Shown: piece after piece, positions 26,354-35,220 of the stretch
How the letters are laid out: every line of letters begins with the position of its first letter
Position numbering within the stretch: position 1 is the first letter of the stretch
Assembly (NCBI GenBank): GCA_902521615.1
Contig: CABYSJ010000005.1
Span: forward strand, 20,403 to 84,402
Direction of reading: 5' to 3'
Length of the DNA stretch: 64,000 nt
From: an uncultured Pelagibacteraceae bacterium
Lineage (GTDB): Bacteria > Pseudomonadota > Alphaproteobacteria > Pelagibacterales > Pelagibacteraceae
Made by a program: the position numbers and the translations under genes
The notes under the pieces: model-generated
Told to the model about the DNA's origin: nothing
What the model saw: only the letters and a program-made list of their open reading frames with translations
Database searches by the model: none

Positions 26354-27660
26354 TTAATATTTTGAACCATTTGTTGTGGCATCCATAAAGCTATCTCTGG
26401 GAAGATAACTACAAGAATTACTGCAAGAATCATTAACAGAAATAATGGGAATGCACTTCTTGCAATAAATCCCATGTCTTTGTTAGCCATTCCTTGTAAT
26501 ACAAATAAATTAAATCCTACTGGAGGTGTAATTTGAGCCATTTCTACTACAATAACTAAAAATATTCCAAACCAAATCATGTCAAAACCAGCCTGTCTAA
26601 TCATTGGTTCAATGATTGCCATTGTAAGTACTACTGCTGAAATTCCATCAAGAAACATTCCAAGGATGATATAAAATATCATCAATACTAAAATTAATAC
26701 ATACGGGGATAGTTCCATATTTTGTATCCAAATAGCCAAATTTCTTGGAAGACCAGTAAATCCCATAGCTAGTGATAAAAATGTAGAGCCAGCTAAAATA
26801 AAAGCAATCATGCATGATGTTTTTGTTGCTCCTAACAAAGATTGTTTAAATGTTTCTATAGTCAAACTCTTTTGAAAGTAAGATAAAATTAGAGCACCTA
26901 CTACACCTAAAGAAGCAGCCTCAGTTGCTGTTGCAACGCCTGTGTATATTGATCCAATCACAGCTGAAATTAAAATAATTACAGGTAATAATTGTTTAGA
27001 TTTTTTTATTTTTTCAAAAAAGGAAAAATTTTCTACATACTTTGGCATGCTTTTTTTATTTATTAAAGACCAGATAATCACATAAGACATAAAAATTAGT
27101 GCAATCATTATTCCTGGAATAATGCCTGCTATAAACAGTTTTGCTATAGACTCTTGAACAGTTACTCCATAAATTATTAGTATTATAGAGGGGGGTATAA
27201 GAAGTCCTAAGGTTCCTGATCCAGCTAGACTACCTAACAAAATTTTTTCTGGATATTTTCTTTTTCTTAGTTCTGGGATAGACATCTTACCTACTGTTGC
27301 TACGGTTGCAGCAGAAGAGCCAGAAATTGCAGCAAAAAGTGCACAACCAACAACATTTACATGAATTAATCCACCAGGTAATTTTTGCATCCATGGTGAT
27401 AGTCCAGCAAATAAATTTTCTGATAACTTGGTCCTAAACAATATTTCACCCATCCAAACAAACAATGGTAAAGCTGTTAATGTCCATGATGATGAGGTTC
27501 CCCATATTGTAGTTGCCATTGCATCTCCAACTGGTCTTGAAGTAAACAGTATCATACCAATTGTTGAAACACCTATCATGCTTATTGCTACCCAGATTCC
27601 AGATCCAAGAAAAAATAAAAGTACACTTATAAAAAATATTATGAGAAATATTTCAGTCAT
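26350..27660 (-). CDS. dctM: TRAP transporter large membrane subunit (DctM)
   Basis: The 436-residue protein has about twelve hydrophobic segments and DctM landmarks: 'LPLFVWMGEILFRTKLSENLF' near residue 62, 'AISGSSAATVATVGKMSIPELRKRKY' near 112, 'GTLGLLIPPSIILIIYG' near 150 and 'EMAQITPPVGFNLFVLQG' near 372. It is the transport subunit, driven by sodium or another ion gradient, working with DctQ and the periplasmic DctP. It overlaps dctQ by 8 bp. Being next to the 5-oxoprolinase genes suggests pyroglutamate or a related acid as substrate. Confidence 0.95.
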   Translation of the reverse strand: MTEIFLIIFFISVLLFFLGSGIWVAISMIGVSTIGMILFTSRPVGDAMATTIWGTSSSWTLTALPLFVWMGEILFRTKLSENLFAGLSPWMQKLPGGLIHVNVVGCALFAAISGSSAATVATVGKMSIPELRKRKYPEKILLGSLAGSGTLGLLIPPSIILIIYGVTVQESIAKLFIAGIIPGIMIALIFMSYVIIWSLINKKSMPKYVENFSFFEKIKKSKQLLPVIILISAVIGSIYTGVATATEAASLGVVGALILSYFQKSLTIETFKQSLLGATKTSCMIAFILAGSTFLSLAMGFTGLPRNLAIWIQNMELSPYVLILVLMIFYIILGMFLDGISAVVLTMAIIEPMIRQAGFDMIWFGIFLVIVVEMAQITPPVGFNLFVLQGMANKDMGFIARSAFPLFLLMILAVILVVIFPEIALWMPQQMVQNIN

Positions 27661-28141
27661 TCTTGATTAAAATTGTTAAAATAAATTTATGCAAAACAGC
27701 TATAAAAAAAATTAAAGATCCAATAGCAACACTAGTTTGAGGTATCCAAATTAAGATCTCATCTGCACCTTCGCTTCTCTCTTGAAAATCATAAGAGATT
27801 AATAACATTTTCCATAAGTAAAAAGACAAATAACCTGAAAAAATTGTTGCTACAATCAGACACCATATTTCTAAAAATCTCTTATAAGATGAAGAGGCTT
27901 TTTCTAAGAAAAGAGTAATTCGAATATGTCCACCCTCAACAAAAGTAAAAGCTAAAGCATAAAAAGAGGCTGCAGCCATGCAGTACCCTGAGTACTCAGC
28001 TAAACCCCTTATGTAAAAACCAAAAATCCTTGAGGAAATTCCAATTAAAATAAAAACTGCAACAAGTATTAAAAAGAAAGCAGCTAAATATCCTGAAAAT
28101 TTATAAAGTTTATTTAGATTATTATTTATTGATTGAAACAT
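27653..28141 (-). CDS. dctQ: TRAP transporter small membrane subunit (DctQ)
   Basis: A 162-residue protein with four hydrophobic helices, the DctQ topology, including 'RGLAEYSGYCMAAASFYALAFTFVEGGHIRITLF' spread over residues ~44-78, where the 'GG-HIR' segment is conserved in the family. It stabilises the DctM subunit. A strong hairpin lies between its start and the end of dctP upstream, which should lower its expression relative to the binding protein. Confidence 0.92.
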   Translation of the reverse strand: MFQSINNNLNKLYKFSGYLAAFFLILVAVFILIGISSRIFGFYIRGLAEYSGYCMAAASFYALAFTFVEGGHIRITLFLEKASSSYKRFLEIWCLIVATIFSGYLSFYLWKMLLISYDFQERSEGADEILIWIPQTSVAIGSLIFFIAVLHKFILTILIKND

Positions 28142-28146
28142 TTAGT

Positions 28147-28179
28147 AAAAAGGCCAACTTACTACAAGTTGGCCTTTTT
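28147..28179 (-). terminator. Hairpin between dctP and dctQ, intrinsic terminator or attenuator
   Basis: A 14-bp inverted repeat (AAAAAGGCCAACTT at 28147-28160 against AAGTTGGCCTTTTT at 28166-28179) with a 5-base loop. On the minus strand the stem is followed by a T run, as in intrinsic terminators. It ends only about 5 bases before the dctQ ATG and follows dctP, so partial termination here would give abundant binding protein and less membrane subunit. Confidence 0.88.
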
Positions 28180-28190
28180 TTTAAGACTAT

Positions 28191-29162
28191 TTAATTGTAA
28201 GCAGATAAAACTGCAGCACCTCTGTCTCCAGCTTTTGCTTTCCACTCTTCAGACATTGTTGCTCCAACTTTTTCAAAATGTTTTTTCAAAGCTGAATTAA
28301 CTTCGCCTACTTCCATTCCAGCATCTGCTAAAGCTTGCTTGTCTCCAGTATTACCTTGTTTAGATAATTCCCAACCTTTTTCTTCAGCAATCGCTGCTTG
28401 GTTCATTACAAGATCTTGAGTTGCTTTATCAAGCTTATTCCAAGCGGCTTTATTAGCTATGATCATATTTTTTGGAAACCATGCTGCTATGTCATAAAAA
28501 TATTTAACACCATTTTCCCAAATCTTGCTATTTTTTCCAGTTGTAGGAGAAGTAATCATACTTTCAACAGCACCTGTAGAAAAAGCTTGGCTAATTTCAG
28601 CTGCTTCAATTTTTGTTGGTGCCATCCCTGTTAACTCCGCAATTCTAATCGTTGCTGAGTTGTATGCTCTAAATTTTAACCCATTTAGATCACCAACTTT
28701 TTTAATTTGCTTTTTACTATAAAGTCCTTGTGCAGGCCATGGCACTGCATAAAGAAATACCAATCCCTTTTCGTCAAGACTCTTAACAATATATGGCTTT
28801 GAAGCTTCATATAATTTCATAGCATCATCATAAGTAGTTGCTAAGAAAGGTAATGAGTCAATTTCATATAAAGGATCTTCTTTTCCAAGAGCAGACATAA
28901 ATCTTTCACCAATAGGTGCTTGACCTGTTCTTACAGCTCTGAAAATTTCACCACCTTTAAATAATGAACCACCTGGATGGGTAACGATTGTAAGTTTTCC
29001 ACCACTTTTTTCAGTTACATTCTTTGCAAATTCTGTTGCATTAGCAGAATGAAAGTTTCCAGCACCATAAGCTAGTGCCATATCCCATTTTTCAGCTAAA
29101 GAAACGTTTGCAAATAACAATACTGAAGTAATTATAGATATAAATAGTTTGAATAATTTCAT
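28191..29162 (-). CDS. dctP: TRAP transporter solute-binding protein (DctP)
   Basis: This 323-residue periplasmic protein has a signal peptide ending near 'SLAEK' (residue 23) and the DctP fold: 'THPGGSLFKGGEIFRAVRTGQAPIG' spread over residues ~61-85 (with the family's 'G..F.g.e....v..G....G' pattern) and 'LNGLKFRAYNSATIRIAELTG' near 160, where the arginine that binds the substrate carboxylate lies. It binds an organic acid and hands it to DctQM. Start is supported by a near-perfect ribosome site (AAGGAGG) four bases upstream. Substrate unknown; see the neighbouring 5-oxoprolinase genes. Confidence 0.93.
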   Translation of the reverse strand: MKLFKLFISIITSVLLFANVSLAEKWDMALAYGAGNFHSANATEFAKNVTEKSGGKLTIVTHPGGSLFKGGEIFRAVRTGQAPIGERFMSALGKEDPLYEIDSLPFLATTYDDAMKLYEASKPYIVKSLDEKGLVFLYAVPWPAQGLYSKKQIKKVGDLNGLKFRAYNSATIRIAELTGMAPTKIEAAEISQAFSTGAVESMITSPTTGKNSKIWENGVKYFYDIAAWFPKNMIIANKAAWNKLDKATQDLVMNQAAIAEEKGWELSKQGNTGDKQALADAGMEVGEVNSALKKHFEKVGATMSEEWKAKAGDRGAAVLSAYN

Positions 29163-29166
29163 CTAT

Positions 29167-29173
29167 CCTCCTT
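29167..29173 (-). promoter_or_regulatory. dctP: Strong Shine-Dalgarno site of dctP
   Basis: On the minus strand the sequence AAGGAGG lies four bases before the dctP ATG. It is complementary to the 16S rRNA tail over its full length. Most genes in this window have only weak or no such site, so this one marks dctP as highly translated and confirms its start. Confidence 0.8.
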
Positions 29174-29273
29174 TTTAAAATTAACATTTAATTATCTCTT
29201 AGAGGTTAAATCAATAAAATTATCATTATGGCCTCATTGAAAAATTGTCAGATTATACTATTATAATGTTATC

Positions 29274-29885
29274 TTGATTGAAGAGCTCATAATTTTAACC
29301 AATATAATTTTTATAACAATTATATTAACAGCAGATAATGCAGTAATAGTCGGGTCTATTGCTTCAAATTTTGTTCCAAAAAATAGAAAACAAATAATTC
29401 TTTGGGGAGTAATTGGAGCCTTTGTTTTTAAAATTTTTTTTGCAATTTTTGCAACTTTTTTATTTGAATTTTATTTTATAAAAATTTTGGGTGGTTTATT
29501 ATTAATTTGGATTGTAAATGATTTAAGGAAAGATTTACTAGACATTAAAAAAGTAAAACCCACCACTAAAAAAGGTAAAGAGCCTTCATATATTAGTAGC
29601 ATTGGAAAAGTTTTATTTGCAGATATTATGATTAGTTTTGATAATGTCATTGGTGTAGTTGCAGCAGCAAAAGGATATTTTGGATTTATGATATTTGGAC
29701 TTATGCTATCAGTTGTTTTAACTGGTGCTCTAGCGACATATATGGCCAATTATATACAAAGACATATTTGGATAGCTTATATAGGATTAGTATTTATCTT
29801 AATCGTTGGTCTGCAATTAGTAATTGGTGGATTGGTTGATCTTGAAATATTAAATATTAATGAAGAATTTAAAAAATACTTTTAA
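29274..29885 (+). CDS. TerC/YjbE-family integral membrane protein
   Basis: A 203-residue protein with about seven hydrophobic helices and the two TerC-family acidic motifs, 'LTADNAVIVGSIA' (residues ~18-30) and 'MISFDNVIGVVAAAKG' (~117-132). Family members are membrane proteins linked to metal (manganese or calcium) efflux or metal loading of exported proteins. The start is a TTG at 29274; no ATG lies near and the family needs this N-terminal helix. A TATAAT box at 29262-29267 would place transcription start almost at the TTG, so the mRNA may be leaderless. Its stop abuts panB. Confidence 0.85.
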   Translation: MIEELIILTNIIFITIILTADNAVIVGSIASNFVPKNRKQIILWGVIGAFVFKIFFAIFATFLFEFYFIKILGGLLLIWIVNDLRKDLLDIKKVKPTTKKGKEPSYISSIGKVLFADIMISFDNVIGVVAAAKGYFGFMIFGLMLSVVLTGALATYMANYIQRHIWIAYIGLVFILIVGLQLVIGGLVDLEILNINEEFKKYF

Positions 29886-30656
29886 TTAAAAAGAATTTTT
29901 TTTATTAGGAAATTTAATTTTTCTAACTTCTTTTGAATAATTTGAAACAGCTTTAGAAATGAAATTTCTAATATTAGCATATTTTTTTACAAACTTATAA
30001 TTCATTGGATTTAAGCCAATTAAATCATCAAAAACTAATATTTGACCATCGCAATATTTAGAAGCCCCAATCCCTATTGTTGGAACTGTAATATTTTGAC
30101 TTACAAGTTTTGCTAAGGAAGTCTCAACACATTCTAAAACAATAGAAAATACTCCAGCTTTTTCTAACAATTGCGAGTCTCTTAAGATGTGATCTCTCTC
30201 TAGCTTTTTTTTGCCTTTAAATTTAAAACTTTTATCTGACTGAGGAAGTAGCCCTAAATGCCCCATAACTGGAATTTTATTTTTAACTAAAGTTTTAATT
30301 GTTTCGTAAATTTTTTTTCCACCTTCCAATTTTACACCATCACATTTAGTTTTTTTCATTATTAGTTTTGCATTTTTTAAAGCTTCTTTAGGAGTTCGAT
30401 AGGTGTTATGTGGCATATCAACAATCATTAAACTTTTTTTTATACCCATTCTCACACTTTTAGAGTGTTCAATCATAGTGCTCAAATTTACTTCTCTTGT
30501 AGATTTATAATTGTATAAAACCGAACCAAGTGAGTCTCCTACTAAAATTAAATCACAATAATTATCTAATATAGAAGCAATATTTTTTGAATAGGCAGTT
30601 AGACTAACTATTTTTGACTTATTTTTTTTTGCAATAAATTTTTTAATTTTACTCAT
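29886..30656 (-). CDS. panB: 3-methyl-2-oxobutanoate hydroxymethyltransferase
   Basis: PanB adds a methylene-tetrahydrofolate-derived hydroxymethyl group to ketoisovalerate, giving ketopantoate for pantothenate and CoA. The 256-residue protein has 'LTAYSKNIASILD' near the start, the metal-binding 'ILVGDSLGSVLYN' near residue 37, 'IVDMPHNTY' with 'VKLEGG' near 113, 'PVMGHLGLLPQS' near 133 and 'TIGIGASKYCDGQILVFDDLIGL' split near 195. No panC or panD is in the window. Overlaps the MGMT-like gene by 8 bp. Confidence 0.95.
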   Translation of the reverse strand: MSKIKKFIAKKNKSKIVSLTAYSKNIASILDNYCDLILVGDSLGSVLYNYKSTREVNLSTMIEHSKSVRMGIKKSLMIVDMPHNTYRTPKEALKNAKLIMKKTKCDGVKLEGGKKIYETIKTLVKNKIPVMGHLGLLPQSDKSFKFKGKKKLERDHILRDSQLLEKAGVFSIVLECVETSLAKLVSQNITVPTIGIGASKYCDGQILVFDDLIGLNPMNYKFVKKYANIRNFISKAVSNYSKEVRKIKFPNKKNSF

Positions 30657-31050
30657 TTATAAATTCTTGGTTCTTATAAGCTTTCAAAAGCTTTTTAGAT
30701 ATAGATAGTTTCTTTGCAATAGGAGATTTTTCGTCAATAATTCTCCAAAAAGGAAGTTTTGGTTTTTTAGTTTTTTTTTTAATTTGTTCCTCTAATGATG
30801 CCTCTATAGCAATTCTTAAAAAAATCCCTGTAGATACTGGGCACGTTTTGTTAGCTTTGGCTTTTTTAGCTAAAGCTTCTCTCATTTCAATAACTGTCTT
30901 TTTTTTACCTTTAGGAATTTTATGAATATATTTTGCTATTGAACTTGGGGATGAAACTAGCATCGTTTCACCTTTCTTAATATCTGCAAAATTAAAAGTT
31001 AATTTTTTAATTTTTTCCTTATATGGTTTGTTAAACTTAGCAATCCACAT
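30649..31050 (-). CDS. MGMT-like (O6-alkylguanine transferase-like) protein without catalytic cysteine
   Basis: This 133-residue protein resembles a little-studied group of bacterial and archaeal MGMT-like proteins. The visible match is 'KTVIEMREALAKKA' (the helix-turn-helix-like start), 'TCPVSTGIFLRIA' near residue 80 and 'PFWRIIDEKSPIAKKLS' near 103. True alkyltransferases have a 'PCHRV' active-site cysteine; the equivalent position here reads 'PFWRI', so it cannot act by the standard suicidal mechanism. It may bind DNA like alkyltransferase-like proteins, or do something else. Very basic. Confidence 0.6.
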   Translation of the reverse strand: MWIAKFNKPYKEKIKKLTFNFADIKKGETMLVSSPSSIAKYIHKIPKGKKKTVIEMREALAKKAKANKTCPVSTGIFLRIAIEASLEEQIKKKTKKPKLPFWRIIDEKSPIAKKLSISKKLLKAYKNQEFINE

Positions 31051-31060
31051 TAGAAAAATA

Positions 31061-31480
31061 TTACCAGGTACCAGTATTCTCCATTGAGGCCCAAGGCTCT
31101 TTGGGTTCTAAATTTCCTTCTTGAAGTATTTCAATTGAAATTTTGTCTGGTGATCTAACAAAAGCCATATGACCATCTCTTGGTGGTCTATTAATAGTAT
31201 AACCCATGTCCATTAATCTTTGGCAGGTTTCATAAATATTATCTACTCTATAGGCAAGATGGCCAAAATTTCTTGAACCTTCTCCAAGCTCATCACCATC
31301 CCAATTATATGTTAATTCTATTTCTGCTTTTTCATCATTTGGTGCTGCAAGAAAAATTAATGTAAATCTTCCCTTTTCGTTTTCCATTCTTCTTGTTTCT
31401 TTTAAACCAAGCCCTTCGCAGAAAAATCTTAGAGACTCATCCACGTCTTTAACTCTAATCATTGTGTGTAAATATTTCAT
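31061..31480 (-). CDS. Glyoxalase I-like VOC protein (lactoylglutathione lyase family)
   Basis: The 139-residue protein has the vicinal-oxygen-chelate pattern: 'YLHTMIRVKDVDESLRFF' with the first metal-binding His, 'IELTYNWDGDELGEG' with a glutamate near residue 74, 'FGHLAYRVDNI' with a second His near 92, and 'ISIEILQEG' with a final glutamate. These metal-ligand positions match glyoxalase I, which detoxifies methylglyoxal with glutathione. Conserved length. The gene is 10 bp upstream of the MGMT-like gene and 22 bp after guaA, so it belongs to the same minus-strand run. Confidence 0.85.
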   Translation of the reverse strand: MKYLHTMIRVKDVDESLRFFCEGLGLKETRRMENEKGRFTLIFLAAPNDEKAEIELTYNWDGDELGEGSRNFGHLAYRVDNIYETCQRLMDMGYTINRPPRDGHMAFVRSPDKISIEILQEGNLEPKEPWASMENTGTW

Positions 31481-31502
31481 AATATTAATTTATAATTAAA
31501 AA

Positions 31503-33065
31503 CTACTCTAATTCAATAGTGCTAGGTGGTTTTGAAGTAACATCATACACCACTCTATTTATACCCCTTATGCTGTTAACTATTTTATTTGATATAGCTT
31601 GCATAAAAGACTTTTTAAATTCATAATAATCTGCAGTCATTCCGTCTTCAGATGTAATTGCTCTTAATAAACATAAATATTCATAGGTTCGATTGTCTCC
31701 CATAACACCCACAGTTTTAACTGGCAGCAATGCTGCATAGGCTTGCCAAATCTTATGGTAAAGACCATGATCCTTTAAAGCTTGAATAAAATAATAATCA
31801 GCTTCTTTTAAAATTTTAATTTTTTCATTAGTTATAATACCTGGCATTCGAATTGCTAAGCCTGGACCAGGAAAAGGATGTCTTGAAATAATTTCTTTAC
31901 TTAAATTTAACTCTAATCCTAATTTTCTTACCTCATCCTTAAATAAGAATTTTAGAGGTTCTACTAATTTTAAATTCATTTTTTTTGGTAAGCCACCGAC
32001 ATTATGATGTGATTTAATTTTTGAAGTTTGGCTTCCAGTAACAGATTTGCTCTCAATTAAATCTGGATAAAGAGTGCCCTGAGCTAAAAATTTAACATTT
32101 TTAATTTTCTTAGCGTATCGCTCAAATATTTTGATAAATAAATTACCAATTATTTTTCTTTTTTTCTCTGGATCAGCAATATTTTTCAATTTTTTTAAGA
32201 ATTCCTTTTCAGCGTTTACATAAATTAAATTCATTTTTAAACGCTTCTTAAAAGTTTGAACTACTTGCACCTCTTCATTTTTTCTTAAAAGGCCAGTGTT
32301 TACAAAAATACAATAAAGTTTTTTACCAATAGCTTTATTAAGTAATTGAGCAACTACACTACTATCCACACCTCCTGATAATGCACAAATAACTTTGTTA
32401 TTTCCAACTTGATTTCTAACATCTTTAATAAGCTGATTTTTTTGATCTCTAGAGGACCAATTTTTTTTAATTTTACAAATTAAAAAAATAAAATTACTTA
32501 TTATTTTACTTCCATTTTCCGTATGAGTTACCTCTGGGTGAAATTGTACTCCATAATATTTTTTTATTTTATTTTCAACAATTGCAAATTTCGAATTAGT
32601 GCTTGATGCAACAACTTTAAAATTCTTAGGCAGTTTTGAAACTTGATCAGCATGGCTCATCCAAACTTGTTTGGATTTTTTATTTCTAAAAAAATTAGTT
32701 GTTAAAAGACTGTTATTTTTTTTATAAACATTAGCTAGACCAAATTCTCTATGTTTTGATTGTTTTACCCTTCCACCATTAAGTTTTGATAAAATTTGAT
32801 GCCCAAAACATATTCCAAGAATTGGTACATCAAGTTTTAAAATTTTTTTATCAAATGAATATTTATTTATTTGATAAACATTTAATGGACCACCAGATAA
32901 TACTATTCCTTTAATACTGTGATTTATGTCTTTTAGTTTTATTTTTTTGTGACTAACTATTTCAGAAAACACACCTAATTCTCTTACTCTTCTTGCAATT
33001 AATTGAGTAAATTGAGAACCAAAATCTATTATTAATATTTTGTTAAGATTTTGATCAAGACTCAT
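31503..33065 (-). CDS. guaA: GMP synthase (glutamine-hydrolysing)
   Basis: GuaA makes GMP from XMP, ATP and glutamine. The 520-residue protein has the class-I amidotransferase half, with 'GICFGHQIL' (catalytic Cys) near 82 and '[14 protein letters not shown]' near 170, then the ATP-pyrophosphatase half with '[15 protein letters not shown]' near 227, and a C-terminal dimerisation domain ending '[10 protein letters not shown]', the near-invariant family tail. It overlaps the TPR gene by 11 bp, with guaB just before, so the two steps from IMP to GMP are co-expressed. Confidence 0.97.
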   Translation of the reverse strand: MSLDQNLNKILIIDFGSQFTQLIARRVRELGVFSEIVSHKKIKLKDINHSIKGIVLSGGPLNVYQINKYSFDKKILKLDVPILGICFGHQILSKLNGGRVKQSKHREFGLANVYKKNNSLLTTNFFRNKKSKQVWMSHADQVSKLPKNFKVVASSTNSKFAIVENKIKKYYGVQFHPEVTHTENGSKIISNFIFLICKIKKNWSSRDQKNQLIKDVRNQVGNNKVICALSGGVDSSVVAQLLNKAIGKKLYCIFVNTGLLRKNEEVQVVQTFKKRLKMNLIYVNAEKEFLKKLKNIADPEKKRKIIGNLFIKIFERYAKKIKNVKFLAQGTLYPDLIESKSVTGSQTSKIKSHHNVGGLPKKMNLKLVEPLKFLFKDEVRKLGLELNLSKEIISRHPFPGPGLAIRMPGIITNEKIKILKEADYYFIQALKDHGLYHKIWQAYAALLPVKTVGVMGDNRTYEYLCLLRAITSEDGMTADYYEFKKSFMQAISNKIVNSIRGINRVVYDVTSKPPSTIELE

Positions 33066-33495
33066 TATTTTCAGGTTCTATATTTTTTAATGACTCTTGA
33101 ATATTTTTGTTTTCATCACATAAATTTTTACAAACTTTTACAAACTTATCTAAAAGACCTTTGACTTTTTCATAATTAGATTTTTCTAAAGCAATTTTCA
33201 TTAACATTAATAGAGCTTCTTCGTTATCAGGCTCAATTAAAAGTGTCGTTTCTAAATTATATTCTTCTTTTCTTTGATTTTCTTCTTGGTTATAAATTTT
33301 TGCTAAATATAAATATGAGTTTGCGTCTTTTGGATTAAAAACAATATTTCTCTCAAATAGAAAACGCGCATCTTCATATTTTTCTTTTTTAAACAATTCT
33401 AAAGCTTCATTAAAAAAATTTTCTTTACTAAAAGACGCGCTGTTAAAAGAAGCTGTTAAAAGTATTAATCCTATTAATTTGAAAAATTTGCTCAT
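33055..33495 (-). CDS. Secreted TPR-repeat protein between guaB and guaA
   Basis: A 146-residue protein with a signal-peptide-like N-terminus ([23 protein letters not shown]) and two or three tetratricopeptide repeats, for instance '[20 protein letters not shown]' near residue 32 and '[20 protein letters not shown]'-like helices near 57. Its start codon overlaps the guaB stop (TAATG) and its end overlaps guaA. Its role in a purine operon is not obvious; it may only share the transcript. Confidence 0.7.
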   Translation of the reverse strand: MSKFFKLIGLILLTASFNSASFSKENFFNEALELFKKEKYEDARFLFERNIVFNPKDANSYLYLAKIYNQEENQRKEEYNLETTLLIEPDNEEALLMLMKIALEKSNYEKVKGLLDKFVKVCKNLCDENKNIQESLKNIEPENNES

Positions 33496-34571
33496 TAATA
33501 TTTACCATCATTTTTTACCACATCTACATTATGAACCATACTTTCATAAAATCCAGCTTTTGTAATTTTCACAAATTGTGGTTTATTTCTTAATTTAATG
33601 ATTGTTTTTGATCCAAGATAACCCATTGAAGATTTCAATCCACCAATCAATTTATAAATAATACTCCCAACATTTCCTTTATATTTTACAAAACCTTCAA
33701 CACCCTCAGGCACATATTTTGAGGAGTCTTTTTGTTTTTTTTGAAAGTATCTATCAGCTGACCCTTTGTTCATAGCTCCAACAGAACCCATGCCTCTAAA
33801 ACTTTTGAAAAGCTGTCCATTTTTTTTAATTAATTTCCCTGGAGTTTCGTTTGTACCAGCAAATAACGAACCAATCATTACAGCATCAGCTCCTGCAGCA
33901 AAAGCTTTTGCTAAATCACCCGAATATTTTATTCCACCATCTGAAATTATTTTAACATTTTTATTTTTTAAACCACTTCTTACAGCTAAAATTGCGCTCA
34001 ATTGAGGAACTCCTATTCCAGCAACCAGTCTTGTTGTACAAATAGAACCTGGCCCTATACCAATTTTAATTATATCTACTCCTAATTTTATTAGGAATTT
34101 TGCAGCTTCAGGTGTAGCAATATTTCCCGCACATAAAGCAATTTTGTTATTTTTTATTTTTTTTATATATTTGACTATTTCGGCAACTTTCTTTGTATGG
34201 CCATGTGCTGTGTCTACTACGATTAAATCTACACCTTCTTTAATTATTTCTTTAGATCTAATAAATTCATTCGGTGCTGCACCTACAGCTGCTCCCACAA
34301 TTAGTTTTTGTTTTTTTACTTTTTTTATCTCTGATAATTGTGTTTTTATATCAAGGTTTCTGTGGATTACGCCAATACCACCAGCTTTAGCTATAGCTAT
34401 TGCCATTCTGCTCTCTGTGACAGTATCCATTGCAGATGATAAAAGTGGAATTTTAAGTTTCAAATGCTTTGTTAAAGATACACTAGTGTCTGCATCAGAA
34501 GGCAATATTTCTGAATACTTTGGAGCTAATGTAACATCATCAAAGGTAAGTGCTTCTTTTATAGGAACCAT
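33495..34571 (-). CDS. guaB: IMP dehydrogenase lacking CBS domains
   Basis: GuaB oxidises IMP to XMP with NAD+, the committed step to GMP. The core barrel is intact: '[18 protein letters not shown]' at the start, '[25 protein letters not shown]' region, '[11 protein letters not shown]' near 120, the active-site loop '[11 protein letters not shown]' with C178, '[14 protein letters not shown]' and '[17 protein letters not shown]' for the flap. At 358 residues it is about 130 short of usual bacterial GuaB, and the missing part is exactly the CBS pair: the chain runs from '[18 protein letters not shown]' straight to 'LIVGAAVG'. So it would lack the Bateman domain that senses purine nucleotides. 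Confidence 0.95.
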   Translation of the reverse strand: MVPIKEALTFDDVTLAPKYSEILPSDADTSVSLTKHLKLKIPLLSSAMDTVTESRMAIAIAKAGGIGVIHRNLDIKTQLSEIKKVKKQKLIVGAAVGAAPNEFIRSKEIIKEGVDLIVVDTAHGHTKKVAEIVKYIKKIKNNKIALCAGNIATPEAAKFLIKLGVDIIKIGIGPGSICTTRLVAGIGVPQLSAILAVRSGLKNKNVKIISDGGIKYSGDLAKAFAAGADAVMIGSLFAGTNETPGKLIKKNGQLFKSFRGMGSVGAMNKGSADRYFQKKQKDSSKYVPEGVEGFVKYKGNVGSIIYKLIGGLKSSMGYLGSKTIIKLRNKPQFVKITKAGFYESMVHNVDVVKNDGKY

Positions 34572-34608
34572 AATCTTTTATATACGATTCCTTTTAAATT
34601 AAAAGTCT

Positions 34609-35220
34609 CTATCGGATTTTTTTACAAATTATAAAACTTTCTTTTGAATCTTTTCTACTAGATTTTGGTTTAAAAACCTTCACTTCTTTAAAATATTTTT
34701 TTCCCTCTGCGACGATTTCGTTAAATGTTCCTCCCATAAAAATTTTTGAAATAAAATATCCATTTTCTTTCATTAAATCTTTAGCAAAAAACATTGCCTC
34801 TTTACACAGTTCTCCAGTTTGTATTGAATCTATATTTTTAATACCAGTTGTATCTACAGCCATATCAGACATTACGACATCAACTTTGCCGTTTGTATTT
34901 TTTTTAATTTCTTCTTGAGTTTTTTCTTCAGTAAAATCTCCTTGGATTTGAACACTATTACCTATTGGTTCCATTTTTTTTAAATCTATAGATATCAATT
35001 TTCCACTTTTAGCTGTTTTGAGAGCATATTGTGACCAACTTCCTGGAGCTGCACCAATATCAATTACTGATAATCCGCCTTTAAAAATTCTAAATTTTTC
35101 ATCAATTTCAATTAATTTGTAAGCTGATCTAGCACGATACCCATCCACTTTGGACTGTCTAACATAGATATCTCTACGCTGTTTATTAACCCAGTTCTTA
35201 GAGATTTTATTTTTTTTCAA
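34609..35220 (-). CDS. rlmE: 23S rRNA 2'-O-ribose methyltransferase RlmE (FtsJ/RrmJ)
   Basis: RlmE methylates U2552 of 23S rRNA late in large-subunit assembly. The 203-residue protein starts with 'RRDIYVRQSKVDGYRARSAYKL' region, has the SAM motif 'VIDIGAAPGSWSQYAL' near 55, 'QGDFTEEKTQ' near 95, 'DVVMSDMAVDTTG' with the catalytic aspartate near 118, and a final 'FKPKSSRKDSKESFIICK' with the catalytic lysine/glutamate set. Length is normal. It follows the glycosyltransferase-like gene with no gap, a common arrangement in this minus-strand run. Confidence 0.93.
   Translation of the reverse strand: MKKNKISKNWVNKQRRDIYVRQSKVDGYRARSAYKLIEIDEKFRIFKGGLSVIDIGAAPGSWSQYALKTAKSGKLISIDLKKMEPIGNSVQIQGDFTEEKTQEEIKKNTNGKVDVVMSDMAVDTTGIKNIDSIQTGELCKEAMFFAKDLMKENGYFISKIFMGGTFNEIVAEGKKYFKEVKVFKPKSSRKDSKESFIICKKIR

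Noticed and set aside
34144..34602. Plus-strand open frame of 152 codons inside guaB.
   Set aside because: It is antisense to a fully conserved enzyme; the hydrophobic composition comes from the complementary strand of AT-rich codons.
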